In this document: positions 1 to 10,509 of the stretch, piece by piece | How positions within the stretch are numbered: position 1 is the first letter of the stretch | Layout of the letters: every line of letters starts with the position of its first letter | DNA from: Rhodocollybia butyracea | Lineage: Eukaryota > Basidiomycota > Agaricomycetes > Agaricales > Omphalotaceae | Reading direction: 5' to 3' | Assembly (NCBI GenBank): GCA_015501585.1 | Contig: JADNRY010000005.1 | Span: forward strand, 620,001-684,000 | DNA length: 64,000 bases | Translations under genes and position numbers: made by a program | The notes under the pieces: generated by a model | What the model saw: only the letters and a program-made list of their open reading frames with translations | Database searches by the model: none | What the model was told of the DNA's origin: nothing

Positions 1-45
1 ATAAGGTTAGAGTTCAAGTATTTAGAGATATCAAAATCTATTTAC

Positions 46-621
46 AGTCAAGAGCTGCTTTACTTGCAATGTAGATTGCCGCCCCACTGAGAACAAGGTA
101 AGATGCATCAGAGCTGATATTCACAATTGTTCCTGTCTTTCGAGAGCGGAAATGCGGCAGGAACGCGTTGGTGACGTTGATAACGCCGAAAAAGTTTGTG
201 TCGAATTGCGCCTTGACTTCCTCGGGTCTGGAGCAGAACTGATTAACAAAGTACACGCAGGGCAGAAGGACATACGTGATTTCCTCAATCGCTCCGCCTA
301 AAAGCCATCCGGCATTATTGACCAACATATCGATTTGACCACTATATTACAAGAGTAGGCTGAGCTTGTCTGCTCGACCTTGTCATGGTATACTTACAAT
401 GCACCAATAGCCTTTTCGGCAAATGATTTGAGTTCTTGAGGAGTGTCATCGACGTTCAAAGTGAAGACTTGAGCGCCTTTATCTCTCAAGTCTTCGATGG
501 CTGATAAACGACGAGCAGTGGCAATGACGCGTAAACCCCTTGCTAGGGAGTTTTCTGCCAGGGACCTTCCGAAGCCAGTCGAACATCCAGTAATGAGAAT
601 TACAGGGGGTTCCGAAGACAT
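46..621 (-). CDS. Short-chain dehydrogenase/reductase, copy A (5' half; runs off the left edge)
   Basis: NAD(P)-dependent oxidoreductase of the classical SDR type; the substrate cannot be told. Three exons are visible: 398-621, 276-341 and 46-227. The window starts inside intron 3. Exon 1 has the Rossmann glycine motif TGCSTGFGRS, exon 2 has NNAG, and exon 3 ends with the YIASKAAL form of the catalytic Y-x3-K. The ATG at 621 gives MSSEPPVILITG. Exon lengths (224, 66, 182 nt) match the intact copy at 14622-15703 exactly, and the splice phases agree, so this half looks functional. The last two exons should lie left of the window. Copies A and C resemble each other more than copy B, which fits a recent block duplication. 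Confidence 0.85.
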
Positions 622-1014
622 GTCTCAGTCCGATACAAGTTGGTGGTGATAGTAGTTGGACAAAGTTACAAAGGGGAGGATGACCACCGAGGTGGTCCTT
701 ATTTAAGGACCAAATCTCGCATAAAGGTATCCGGAAGCCGACGCAGTCTCATTAAGGGGGTTACACGGGGCTAGTCAGATAGTCTCGCACGCCAGAATTC
801 TCGAGAGTGAAGAAATTCGTTCACACGAAATCATTAGCTTTGTACAGCCGCCTCGTGCAATTTCTTCTTTTCTGACTCAATGGGCAGAGCGAGTCATCCC
901 AGATGTTTCTCAAGCAACACTTGAAGTCCGACGTCTCCAACTTGAAGCTTCAGAACTAACTCGGCACTCCAGCAAGAGGATGAACAGATAAATTTCGATC
1001 CGTCTGAAAAGTTT
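622..1014. other. Duplicated intergenic block between SDR copy A and the relics
   Basis: No gene. The stretch from about 850 to 1000 is recognisably the same as 15860-16010: both carry the phrases CAGCCGCCTCGTG, CCAGATGTTTCTCA and GAAGCTTCAG in the same order. It therefore belongs to the duplicated SDR-MET2 block and not to unique sequence. Confidence 0.6.
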
Positions 1015-1112
1015 GTAGATGGTAATGACGCTGAACAGGTTTGTGTCGAATTGCGACTTGACTTGCTCTGATCTGGAGCGGGAATTAACAACACAAGTAG
1101 ACAAGGTGGAAG
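1015..1112 (-). pseudogene. SDR exon-3 scrap
   Basis: Read on the minus strand this gives EQVKSQFDTNLFSVI, matching the start of exon 3 of the SDR genes (EVKAQFDTNFFSVI in copy C). A bit of the preceding intron with its CTCCAG-like acceptor is kept. Nothing else of that gene copy follows. It sits where the final exon of MET2 would be in the parental block, so part of another SDR copy replaced that segment or was inserted there. Confidence 0.7.
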
Positions 1113-1715
1113 GACGGATACGCGTCTTGAAAGAGAGAGAACGACTTACAAGAATGTATCATGCCCCCAGACGCCTCCCAACTCATAATACGACACTCGT
1201 TCGTTTCCTGCCATTCGTAGCGCATCCATCTCTTTGTTGCTCCACGGTAGAGAGTATGTCACTCTGGACACGAAGTACAAGAATTGGAATACTGGACAAA
1301 GGCCGCATGCCTTCAGCGAGGTCGGTAAGATGCAGCGGAGGGTTCACTGGCGGAGGATGTGACTTCGAATGTGATGTTTTGTGTGCAGTTGAAGATGATA
1401 GAGTGGGAGGTGAGGCCAGATGGTAGAGGCATGAGTTGATTCTGGTGCAGATGATGAAAAATTGGTTCATGTCAAGAGCTTTGCTAGGTCCTAAAAACTT
1501 CTCCCACCATTCAGCTGCAGAGTTGAGGGAAGTCGAAGCGGCATGTGATGACGCGGAAAGCCCAGTATGCAGGATGATTATGTTATCCCTTCTGGAGAGA
1601 GAGTACCAAGTTTCGTATGCAATATCGAATGAAGGAAGCGTGGAACATACGTTAATTGCAACAGCGCCGGATCGTGTGGATTGGGTTGTGCATATATGGA
1701 GAGGGAAGAAGTTAA
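1113..1715 (-). pseudogene. Homoserine O-acetyltransferase pseudogene (internal deletion)
   Basis: A decayed second copy of the gene at 16157-17822. The right part (about 1440-1715) reads as the exon-1 segment with [11 protein letters not shown] and [13 protein letters not shown]. The left part (1143-1435) reads as exon 4 with [15 protein letters not shown] and SDILSTVEQQ. About 775 bp present in the parent between roughly 16559 and 17332 are missing, removing the GCSMGG nucleophile elbow and exons 2-3. The N-terminal region has further small indels, and the last exon is absent. A long open frame still crosses the deletion but cannot make an active enzyme. Confidence 0.85.
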
Positions 1716-2002
1716 AGGACGCTGAGCATGCGTGTATCATTTTGCAAGTAAGACAGCAGGAAACCTGATGTGATTCCTTGGGTATTGATGCGAATGATGG
1801 ATGGTATTCAAGTGAGAGACGCCCGTGAACTTGGGTGGTGTAACCGACGTGGTCCCACTTAGGAATAGTCGGGACCCCGGTTACATGTATAGCGCCACAT
1901 ACATGCCTAATCCCAACAATGCTGTGATCTGAGTATAAGTAGCTTTGAATTTGGACGATACTCGATACACCCTCGGCGCCTAAAAGTTTCTGTACTGCTC
2001 CC

Positions 2003-2690
2003 ATGCCTCTCTGCTCTTCTTGCGGTTTCATTCCTCGCGTAGCTGTGGATATTCCCGGATTACACGATAAACTGCGTACGGAATCTGGCCCCGCCTCTGT
2101 CCAACCAGATGAAGTCGCGTCGGTCCTCCAAAACATCCAACAAGACATCGAGGACTACGAAGCCAAATTATGCGGGCTTAGACAGGAAAAGGAACGCTTG
2201 GTGCAGTATGCCAATGAACTATAATATCTACTTTCACCGTTTCGCAAAGTTCCCGACGAGATTTTACGGGAAATCTTTGATGTTTGCTGCGATATGAACA
2301 GCTTTCGGTCGTTTGTTTCGAGCGCAGGCTACCTATGGATACCTCTCAGGCTCTCAGGAGCAAACCTGCGATGGTGATTAGCGCGGTCTGCTCACGCTGG
2401 CGTAGAAATGCGCTTTCCATGCCTGTGATGTGGTCTAGGATATCATTTCAGTGGAAAATGGATGCAGGCCGTGACTACCGCAAGGATGAGCATACAGGAG
2501 TGTTCTTTTCGCTAGCTAATTTCCTTAATCGGTCCCAGAAATGCCTGAAGACAGTAAACCTTGTTGTATTTGGATCCCCTTTTCTCAAACCAGGAGTACT
2601 CCACCCACTTGCGAGTGTGGGCCATCGCGCAAGCGCATGGCAGGTACGAGTCCTGGAAGAGTACACTCTGCAGTACATCGCAGCAGAAGG
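2003..2690 (+). pseudogene. F-box protein pseudogene, 5' segment
   Basis: The first 73 codons encode a cysteine-containing leader and a short coiled stretch (QEKERLVQYANEL) typical of agaric F-box/LRR proteins. A TAA at 2222-2224 ends the frame. The same frame continues directly with YLLSPFRKVPDEILREIF, the F-box core (PDEIL-x-EIF), so the TAA is a nonsense mutation. Around 2330-2370 the coding signal moves to another frame, which continues with ISAVCSRWRRNALSMPVMWS. Homology stops near 2690 at a GTAAG-like site, where unrelated sequence begins. F-box proteins recruit substrates to SCF ubiquitin ligases; this copy is broken. Confidence 0.75.
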
Positions 2691-4441
2691 TAAGTACGTG
2701 TCATGCCCCGTACTCCCGCTCTATTCTCGTTTCATTCCGTCGTTTCCACTCTCCCGACTTATCCCGTTAGTTCCGCTCCCGACTTCTTCTCGATGGCGCA
2801 ATCACAACCGCCATAATTACCTATTACTAACTCTTCCACAAGTCGTACTCACTACCTTCCCGTCTCTCCACTTGCTTTGTTCCATTCCGAGGTATGCCCT
2901 TGTATTATTTCCGTTCCCGCTCGTCCCTTGTAGTACTTTCCCTTTCACCTTAACTGATCGTCTACGTACTTTTCACGACCCTGTATATCCTCCTTACTCT
3001 TAAATACTCGTCGATATCTCTGATACGATAGATTTGCTATATTGAAACAACCCCCCAGTTACCGACTCATTTCTCGACTTATCAGTTTCTTTTACTCTAT
3101 TTCCTCACTCTATCGTTTTCTTCACTCCGCAATATACTCTCTTCGATTCCAATTCATTGCGCTCTATCAAGTCAGCTCCCGCTCAACTTTCTGCCGCCAA
3201 TAACTCGTCTTCGAAAACGCTTGCGCCCAGCGGGTTCTACCCTTAGAGTCAGAAACTCATTCCGTTCCTAGGCTTACTTGTATGGTTCATTCTATTACAC
3301 TTCCGGATTCCGCTCGTACGTTTCATGTCGTCGCTATTCCCAGATCGAGTACGCTATCATCGAATCATCCCGTCAGAAACGTTCCGCCGCTTCTATTCGA
3401 GATAGTACATCAACCCATCGCAATAAGGATCCGCCTAGATCCTTACAGTACGTGCCTGGGCCCAATAACATATTAACATTTCTGATACTCATATTATCCA
3501 ATACACTCTCTCAAGCGAGAACGAACAGCATGATGGAAGCTGGCGACTGCTCTGGTTGAAAAGATATTGACCCACTGGAATATAAGTGGAGGCAACACAG
3601 CAGCAAATGTCCGGCAAACCATAAGCATGGAAAGGAGCTCTTTTCAGTTGGAAAGATGCTGAAGTTCGAGGGCGCTGCTATCATTCAATGGAACACCAGT
3701 GATGTCAAATGAAGGATCGATGTAGAAAGCGACATAAATTTGCAAAATTTTGGTGGTGAGCTCAGTAGGCACTATGAAAGAAAAATCAGTGTGAGGAATG
3801 CAAGGGATACCCGAATACACTCACAAGAAGTAAAGGAAGGCATTTTGTCCGAGGTTAGAAAGGGCAGTAAATATCAAAGTTGTTGATGGAACTATTAATA
3901 CACTGAAAGAGGCAGTGCATGCACCTCAACCGCCACCAACAAAAAGTAAAAACCCAAGGAAGTAAAGTGCGGGGGTACAAAACAGGAAGTAATGAAATAT
4001 ATATAAACGCTGTGTGGCAAAAAAGAATCCACTGCACTGAGAATTTGCACGTGCATGTAAGAGACAGAACTGCAGCAGCGTTTAATGCAGGAAAAAATGT
4101 CAAGAGGATGGTTTGGTATCAGTCAGATGCATCAATGCGCTGGGTAAATGTGGTCGCACTGCCACGCAGTAAGTGTAAGATGCAAATAAAGAGAGTAAGT
4201 GGTGCAACAAGGAATAACAGGCAACTGGGAGCTGCAAAAAGTGCAGTGAGAAGCGTTGAACTTGTTGCCATTGAGCGCTGAAGGTAAATTCACAAAATCA
4301 CATGACAGGTGCTTTGACATCCCAAATAAGGCGAAACAATTCTGCTTAGCTTAATTTGGACGCCATCAAAACCAATCGGGACGAAATTCCCACGCGAAAC
4401 CGGCCATAAGGACGAGCCTTCATTACATTCAGGACTCGTAA
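2691..4441. other. Unexplained 1.75-kb stretch inside the F-box pseudogene
   Basis: The F-box reading stops at about 2690 and LRR-like reading resumes at about 4442. The first half (to about 3480) is strongly pyrimidine-rich on the plus strand and lacks convincing coding. The second half is purine/A-rich. At 3460-3472 the string GGGCCCAATAAC resembles the copia primer site at 10075-10087 (GGGCCCATAACC), which hints at an old LTR-element remnant. I found no long direct or inverted repeat to confirm that. Confidence 0.4.
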
Positions 4442-4833
4442 TTGTTAGGGCAACTTTTTGGCCAGATGGTCCACTGGCAAGACTTCTCCTTTGACGCTAG
4501 TGATTATGATGTCAAGACACTTCTGAACTGTCATGGGATTCCGCCACCTTCATTCCCGGTTCTGAGTAAACTATCTGTCACGGCGACGTGGGACGAGAAC
4601 GATCTCATTCCATTTTTTGGTACAGCACCAAACCTCCAAAGCCTGAGCTGGCTTGGAGCTGGCAATATGCTTTTTATGGCATTCCCAAGGAATTCAGTTA
4701 CTACTCGCAGTTATCTCATCTAGATTTTGTTCCTGATGATGTTGACATTGAGAACTTATTTGAAAGATGTCCCAACCTTTTTTCCTTACGGATAACGGAG
4801 TCGTGGTTTTATTGCAATGATGGTCCTACGAGG
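4442..4833 (+). pseudogene. F-box protein pseudogene, middle LRR segment
   Basis: This reads as leucine-rich-repeat-like sequence: FPVLSKLSVTATWDEND, FFGTAPNLQSLSW, then after a frame change near 4670-4690 QLSHLDFVPDDVDIENLF and CPNLFSLRI. The frame change shows decay independent of the transposon. The segment ends at the target-site duplication CGAGG (4829-4833), after which the copia LTR starts. The codon interrupted there (AGG) continues in the same frame at 10512 on the far side of the element. Confidence 0.7.
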
Positions 4834-5255
4834 TATTAGAGGTTGATCAATAAGGCAGACAGTGTACTCTACACTGTTAGTAGGCTCTGGTCACACAGAC
4901 ACAGAGGAGACGAAGGTCCAGACACAGACACAAACAGAGAAAACACAACTTGATATTTCACAAGTACATACAGTCTTAAATACGAGTCCAGCGAGTTAAT
5001 AATAAGTACAACGCGTGAAGTGTTCACAGACGGAGTGAGAGTAATAAGATGAGAGTGGAATGGAGCACAAGGTAAGTAAGTAAGAATAGACAAGAGCACG
5101 ATAATAAAGCAATGGCGAGTGGGCAGGATAAAGATAGTACAACTAGTTCACATACCAGTAGTTACAGCAAGAGAGAACGTTCCATAGATAGTAACGAAGT
5201 GGGAAGACTGTTCCATAGTAAGTATAATGAAGTTGATAGATGACGAAGTCCAACA
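4834..5255 (-). repeat. Copia 3' LTR
   Basis: This is 422 bp with the same ends as the copy at 10088-10509: in element orientation it begins TGTTGGACTTCG and ends CCTCTAATA, so the 3' end is TA and not the usual CA. It differs from its partner at 4849, 4984, 5050, 5092 and 5169, and all five are CpG versus TpG/CpA. Confidence 0.95.
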
Positions 5256-5264
5256 CTCCTCCTC
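5256..5264 (-). other. Polypurine tract of the copia element
   Basis: In element orientation GAGGAGGAG lies directly against the 3' LTR, the expected place for priming of plus-strand DNA. The stop codon of pol (TGA, 5263-5265) overlaps it. Confidence 0.8.
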
Positions 5265-8200
5265 AAACCTTTGCAAGTCCCATAGACGATGCGAAGTGTT
5301 TGGCTTTTGCTGAAGTCAAAGCCTTGGTGAAAATGTCTGCTGTCATGTCCTCGGTTGGACAGTAAGTAAGTCGAATGTTACCTTCTTCAATAGCATACCA
5401 AATGAAATGATACCGTATGTCAATGTGTTTGGTCCGTGCATGAAACCTGTCATCTTTCGCTAAAGCAATGGCTGATTGGTTGTCCGAGTGAAGTGTGATA
5501 GGTCCGGCGATTGGAGTGAACAACTCGGAGATGAGGTTTCGAAGCCAAATTGCTTCCTTGGCTGCATGCGTGAGAGCGACGTACTCTGCTTCTGTAGTGG
5601 ATAGAGAGATAGTGTCCTGTCGCTTTGATGACCATGATACTGCTCCGCCGTTAAGCATAAAAATGTATCCTGATATGGCATGTCTGTCCTCTTGGGACAT
5701 TCCATTGGCGTCCGTAAATCCCTCGACAGGATGTTTCTGCACTCCTCCTGAAGTTAGCCAATGATCCCGGGTATATTTCAGATAAGCGTATACACGCCTA
5801 AGTCCGTTCCAATGAGCAATGCCTGGATTCTGCGAGAATCGGGCAAGAATGGCAACCGTATAGGTGATATCAGGTCGTGTGGCAATGGAAAGATATTGGA
5901 GAGCACCAAGTGCTTCTCGGTAAGGCTTATCCCGCATAGCGGCGATATCCTCCACAGTCTGTGGCATCTGGTCTTTGGTGGGATGAATATGGGGGTCGAA
6001 AGGAATGGAGAGTGGCTTTATGTCAGAGAATCCGTAGCGGCTAAGAATAGCATCAATGTATGATCGCTGTGATAAACGGATAGATCTGCTGTGAAGTGAT
6101 CTCTGAATCTCGATTCCAAGTAGCCAATGAATTTTGCCCTGATCTGTGACCTCAATAATCGCGCTGATAGATTTCTTCAGCTGTGCCATAATTTCCAGAG
6201 TTTTGGTAACCAATGTCATATCATCCACATGGATGAAAATGATTGTGAATGGGTCGGTGCGATAAAATACGGCATGATCAAAATCTGACCGTTTGAAGCC
6301 TAGCTTCATCATGATTTCCCTGAATTGCAAATACCATCTTTGACCTGCTTGTTTGAGTCCATACAATGCAAGTTTGAGTCGAAGTACTTGTCCGGGTTTT
6401 ACACCTAGATTAATGCCGGTTGGTGCCTTCATGTAGATCTTTTCGCTGTCATCAAGTTTGCCATAGAGATATGCCGATTTGACATCCATCTGATGAATGA
6501 TCCAGCTGTGTTCAGCTGCGATGCTGAGAATAGTTCTGGCTGATGCGAGTTTGGCAACTGATGTGAAAGTTTCATCTGGAAAATAATCAACGTCTGGGAT
6601 TTGATTAAATCCTCGCACCACAAGTCTGGCTCTGTGACTAGTAAGCCGTCCTTGTTCATCCTTCTTGGTCCGATAAACCCATTTGGATGTGAGAATGTTT
6701 GCATCCGATGGTGCCGTGACTATATTGTAAGTTTCACGCTGGTTGAGTCTGGATATCTCCTCGTTCATGGCTTCTTGCCATTTCAGCCAGTCAGGTCGGC
6801 GCATAGCTTCTGCAACTGATAAAGGATCTGATTCGATTTCAGATGTGACTTGTGCAAGCGATGCTGTAAGGTGTCGGAGTTCCGTGTTACCCTCTGCTGA
6901 TCCTTCAATGATATCCCTGATTTTCTGAGTGGGTCGCTTGACACGTTTTCCGGTAAGTTGTTCCGGCGGGATGGGCTCTGCAATTTTGTCAGGTACAGGA
7001 ATAATAGGCTGTTCCGACTCAGTGACTGATGTTTCCAAATTTTCCAAATTTCCATCCTCCTCCTCAATGAGTTGGATCTGCCTGTTGGAAATTGTTACGT
7101 TCCGTTCCGTGGTAACTGTTCGTCGCTGTGGCCAATAGATAAAATATCTGTTAGATTCCGTGTCTATTCCTATCCATCTTCCTTCTTGTGCCTGTGGTTC
7201 GAATTTTCCTGGCTCTTTCTCCTTCTTTACATACACTATGCTCCCGAATATTTGAAAGTTAGAAATGTCGGGTTTTTGATTGAACCGTTTTTTCATATGG
7301 TGTCGCAATTCCCTTCTTTGGTGTCCTGTTCCAAATATAAACCACGTACTTCATCATAAATCCCCATAGCCATTTTGGGAGTCCTGATGAAATGATTAGA
7401 CTTCATACTGCATTCAGTAGAGTCCAATGAGTGCGTTCCGCTATGCCGTTATGTTCCGGAGTGTCATGCACCGTTAATCTCCGCTGGGTGACAAGTCATT
7501 CCAGGTACTGATTAAATTCTCGGCTAAGAAACTCTCCCCCTCGATCAGAGTGAAGAATTTTAACAGTGATGCCATATTGAGTCTGGAGATTGGTTTGAAT
7601 AATGACATACTGGGTGAATGCTTCATCCTTGCTTTTCAGCAATGGTTCCTCTAACCATAGAGTCGCCTAGTCAACTATGGTGAGGGCATAAGTGCAACGG
7701 TTGATAGTCTGAACTGATGCGGGTCCCCAGACGTCCATGTGAAAAACATCTCCGTAATTCTCTGCTCGTGGAGAAGACCGTAATTTGGCAATCGGAAATC
7801 TTGCTGCCTTAGCTAGCAAGCATGTATGGCATTCCGGCTTGTCCATGTGAGATTTATCCAATCTCATCCCATTGATCTGGTTGTGTGCGAATAAATGCTT
7901 AATATAAGCATAGTTCTGATGGCCTAAGATGCAGTGGGCGTCATAGAGTGATACCAGTCGATCTTTGGCAACATAAGCATATTCCTCCATGGGAATCTGG
8001 TAGAGTCCATGGATCTTCGGAATACATGCAACAATCCTGTTGTTGGGGTCAGTCATGGTGAGTAAACCATTCCCAATGTGGATATTGTATCCATCATCAT
8101 CGAGTTTTCCCAAGGAAATAAGAGTGTTGGGAATGTTGGGGCATAGGAGGGCATTATGGAGCGGGACGTTTCGAGTATTGCCGTGGTTATCAATTGGAAA

Positions 8201-10033
8201 ATCCAAATGAAGCGTACCTGCCATGCTAGAATTAAAAGTTCCGGCATTGGCTGCTTGAATGACTTTAGTCGGAATAGACTTTAGATCTTGGAGGCTGTCC
8301 TCCATAGGAGTCATGTGGCTTGAGCATCCGGAATCAAATAGTATAGCCCCTCGGCTATGTGCTCCCATCATTGCTGTTTCGTGTTCATCAGCAATATCAT
8401 TGAAATCAAATGTGAGATATGTTTCTGCTGTATTTGGGGACATCTGGAAAGATGCTGTCGAGTTTCCAAGCTCGGTGTAGGATTTGGCGGGAGGAAAGAC
8501 GAAGCTGGTGTCCGATGACAACTCAATGGCTGCCCAAGATGATTCTGGGACTTCTTCAATCTGTGATGAAGATGCGGTTTCCTTCCCCTTTGGCCTAGAT
8601 CTCCAATTTCCATCTGATTTCTTCCCCTCTTTCGGCTCGTGAGTTTCCCTACTCTCTTTGGCTTGATTAGCCTGTGGCCGTTTAGGCGATGGACATGTGC
8701 TCGCAAAATGTCCTTTCCCTCCACAATTAAAACATGCGGAAGTAGACCTGTTAGGTCCATTTGGTTTCGAGTTTCCTCGGCCCCTAGAAAATCCCCTCTG
8801 AGAAAATCCTCGACCTCGGGAATTTCCTGCATAGTTTGCCGATTCCTTCTTCCCCTTGTTGTGATGACTAGCACTACGTACGTGTCCCTGTGCTTCTGCA
8901 CGAATGGTGGCAATCAATTCCTGTGTTGCCAGTTTCTTGTCGGTTCGAGATGTGACTACAACAAGTGCGTTTATGGTGGGTCTGAATTGGTTGGGGATAG
9001 AGGATATGATGGTGTTGTTGAACATTTCATCGCTAAATTCGATGCCACGGGTTTCAAGACTGTCTCAGATTTCCAACATAGTGTCTAGGTGTTCGTTAAC
9101 CCTAGATGGTTCATAGCAACGCATGGTGTGAAGCTGTCTCTGCAGATGTGATTCCGTGAGCGCATTTTTGGAGTCAAAATCAGCGATTAAATTTGTCCAC
9201 ACATCACAAGTGTTGGTATAATTTCTATACCTTCGAAAAATGCCATCCGATAATCTGCCAATTAAAGCATTTAGCAAATCTGTATCAGATGATTTATCTC
9301 CTGTATTTCCGGCTTCTCGTGTGTCTGTTGCTTCATGGGGGTTCCATGTGAGGTACTTGCCATAATTTATGGACTTTGCAGCTAATTCTACTCGACTTTT
9401 CCATGTGTCCCAGTTCGATCCATCCGGTTTAAGGGTGGTGACCTTGTCAAATGCTTTCAGTGCTTTGGACATCTCGTCGTCAGATGAATAGCTATCTGAT
9501 TCTTCTTTGTCTGATGATCCTGGATCGTCTCCGTCAGATGGTGGTGAGCTGTGAGGTAAATCTGATTTTGGGATCAAAGGAGTATCGTGATCTGATGGTA
9601 TTGGTGATGGAGCTGGTGGGGGCGGCGGTGGTGGCTGCGGCTTTGGCTGTGTTGGTTGTGATTGAGAGGCCTGTGATGCTTGTGATGATGCCCTTGATAT
9701 TTTCTGGGCTGGCTGCTGTGGAGGTGATGTTGGTGCCGCTGGTTTGGGTACTGCCGCTTTCTCCTGGGATTTTTCAATTCTGTGTGCTATTCCAGATGTT
9801 ATTTCTGGTATGTCTTCTGTAGGACTGGGTATGTCGTATCTGTTTGGACAGATTTTCCGGTTACAAAATTCGTATTTTCCTGTCTGTAAGCTGTTGTAAC
9901 AATCTTGGTATTTTGTTGGAATCCAAAGATGTGGTCTTAGGGCACAAGAAAGCTCTGGGTTGTTGGCGGCAACTGGCTTAGTTGTGGCTGAAGCTCGTGT
10001 GGATGGTTTCGATGAGCTGGGTTGTTGTGACAT
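5263..10033 (-). pseudogene. Copia gag-pol polyprotein, four stops and a frameshift
   Basis: The first ATG is at 10033 (MSQQPSSSK). Visible in order are a Pro/Ser-rich gag, the zinc knuckle CFNCGGKGHFASTC near 8730, the protease motif DSGCSSHM near 8330, a His-His-Cys-Cys pre-integrase motif (CHTCLLAK near 7820), an integrase core with HSDRGGEF near 7530 and EHNGIAE near 7450, RT with DVKSAYLYGKL and HVDDM near 6480 and 6215, and RNase H with STTEAEYVAL near 5590. In-frame stops lie at 9065-9067, 7667-7669, 7496-7498 and 7403-7405. A T6 run at 7288-7293 carries one base too many, shifting the frame before RT. RT and RNase H remain open for about 680 codons. Confidence 0.9.
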
Positions 10034-10074
10034 CAACAATGGTGTCTGGGATGGTGGCGTCAATGGTTAGGCTC

Positions 10075-10087
10075 GGGGCCCATAACC
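10075..10087 (-). other. Primer-binding site matching the initiator tRNA-Met anticodon arm
   Basis: The plus strand here is GGGGCCCATAACC, which resembles the anticodon stem-loop of eukaryotic initiator tRNA-Met (CAT anticodon). In element sense it is the reverse complement and directly follows the 5' LTR. This is the arrangement known from Drosophila copia, which is primed by a tRNA half and not by the tRNA 3' end. Confidence 0.65.
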
Positions 10088-10509
10088 TATTAGAGGTTGA
10101 TCGATAAGGCAGACAGTGTACTCTACACTGTTAGTAGGCTCTGGTCACACAGACACAGAGGAGACGAAGGTCCAGACACAGACACAAACAGAGAAAACAC
10201 AACTTGATATTTCACAAGTACATACAGTCTTAAATACAAGTCCAGCGAGTTAATAATAAGTACAACGCGTGAAGTGTTCACAGACGGAGTGAGAGTAATA
10301 AGACGAGAGTGGAATGGAGCACAAGGTAAGTAAGTAAGAATAGACGAGAGCACGATAATAAAGCAATGGCGAGTGGGCAGGATAAAGATAGTACAACTAG
10401 TTCACATACCAGTAGTTACAGCGAGAGAGAACGTTCCATAGATAGTAACGAAGTGGGAAGACTGTTCCATAGTAAGTATAATGAAGTTGATAGATGACGA
10501 AGTCCAACA
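10088..10509 (-). repeat. Copia 5' LTR
   Basis: This is 422 bp and colinear with 4834-5255 without gaps. It should carry the element promoter and polyadenylation signal, but I could not point to either. The flanking target-site copy CGAGG is at 10510-10514. Confidence 0.95.

Larger units (their letters stand above)
4834..10509 (-). mobile_element. Ty1/copia LTR retrotransposon, full length but decayed
   Basis: The element is 5,676 bp, inserted on the minus strand, with 422-bp LTRs (4834-5255 and 10088-10509) flanked by the 5-bp duplication CGAGG (4829-4833 and 10510-10514). Gene order in element sense is gag, protease, integrase, reverse transcriptase, RNase H, which places it in Copia and not Gypsy. 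One continuous gag-pol frame is interrupted by four stop codons and one frameshift, so this copy is not autonomous. The primer site (10075-10087) and a polypurine tract (5256-5264) both abut the LTRs. The two LTRs differ at only five positions, indicating a fairly recent insertion. Confidence 0.95.

Noticed and set aside
1019..1426. Plus-strand open frame of 135 codons over the MET2 pseudogene
   Set aside because: It is the antisense of exon-4-derived sequence; the homology is all on the minus strand.
2284..3003. 239-codon open frame as an independent gene
   Set aside because: Its first part is the F-box text after a frameshift, and the rest is pyrimidine-rich non-coding sequence; there is no proper start.
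3919..4281. 120-codon plus-strand frame in the unexplained stretch
   Set aside because: A-rich low-complexity composition, no domain and no splice-supported extension.
3440..4440. A second LTR retrotransposon defined by the GGGCCCAATAAC string
   Set aside because: No LTR pair or target-site duplication could be found, so it is kept only as a hint.
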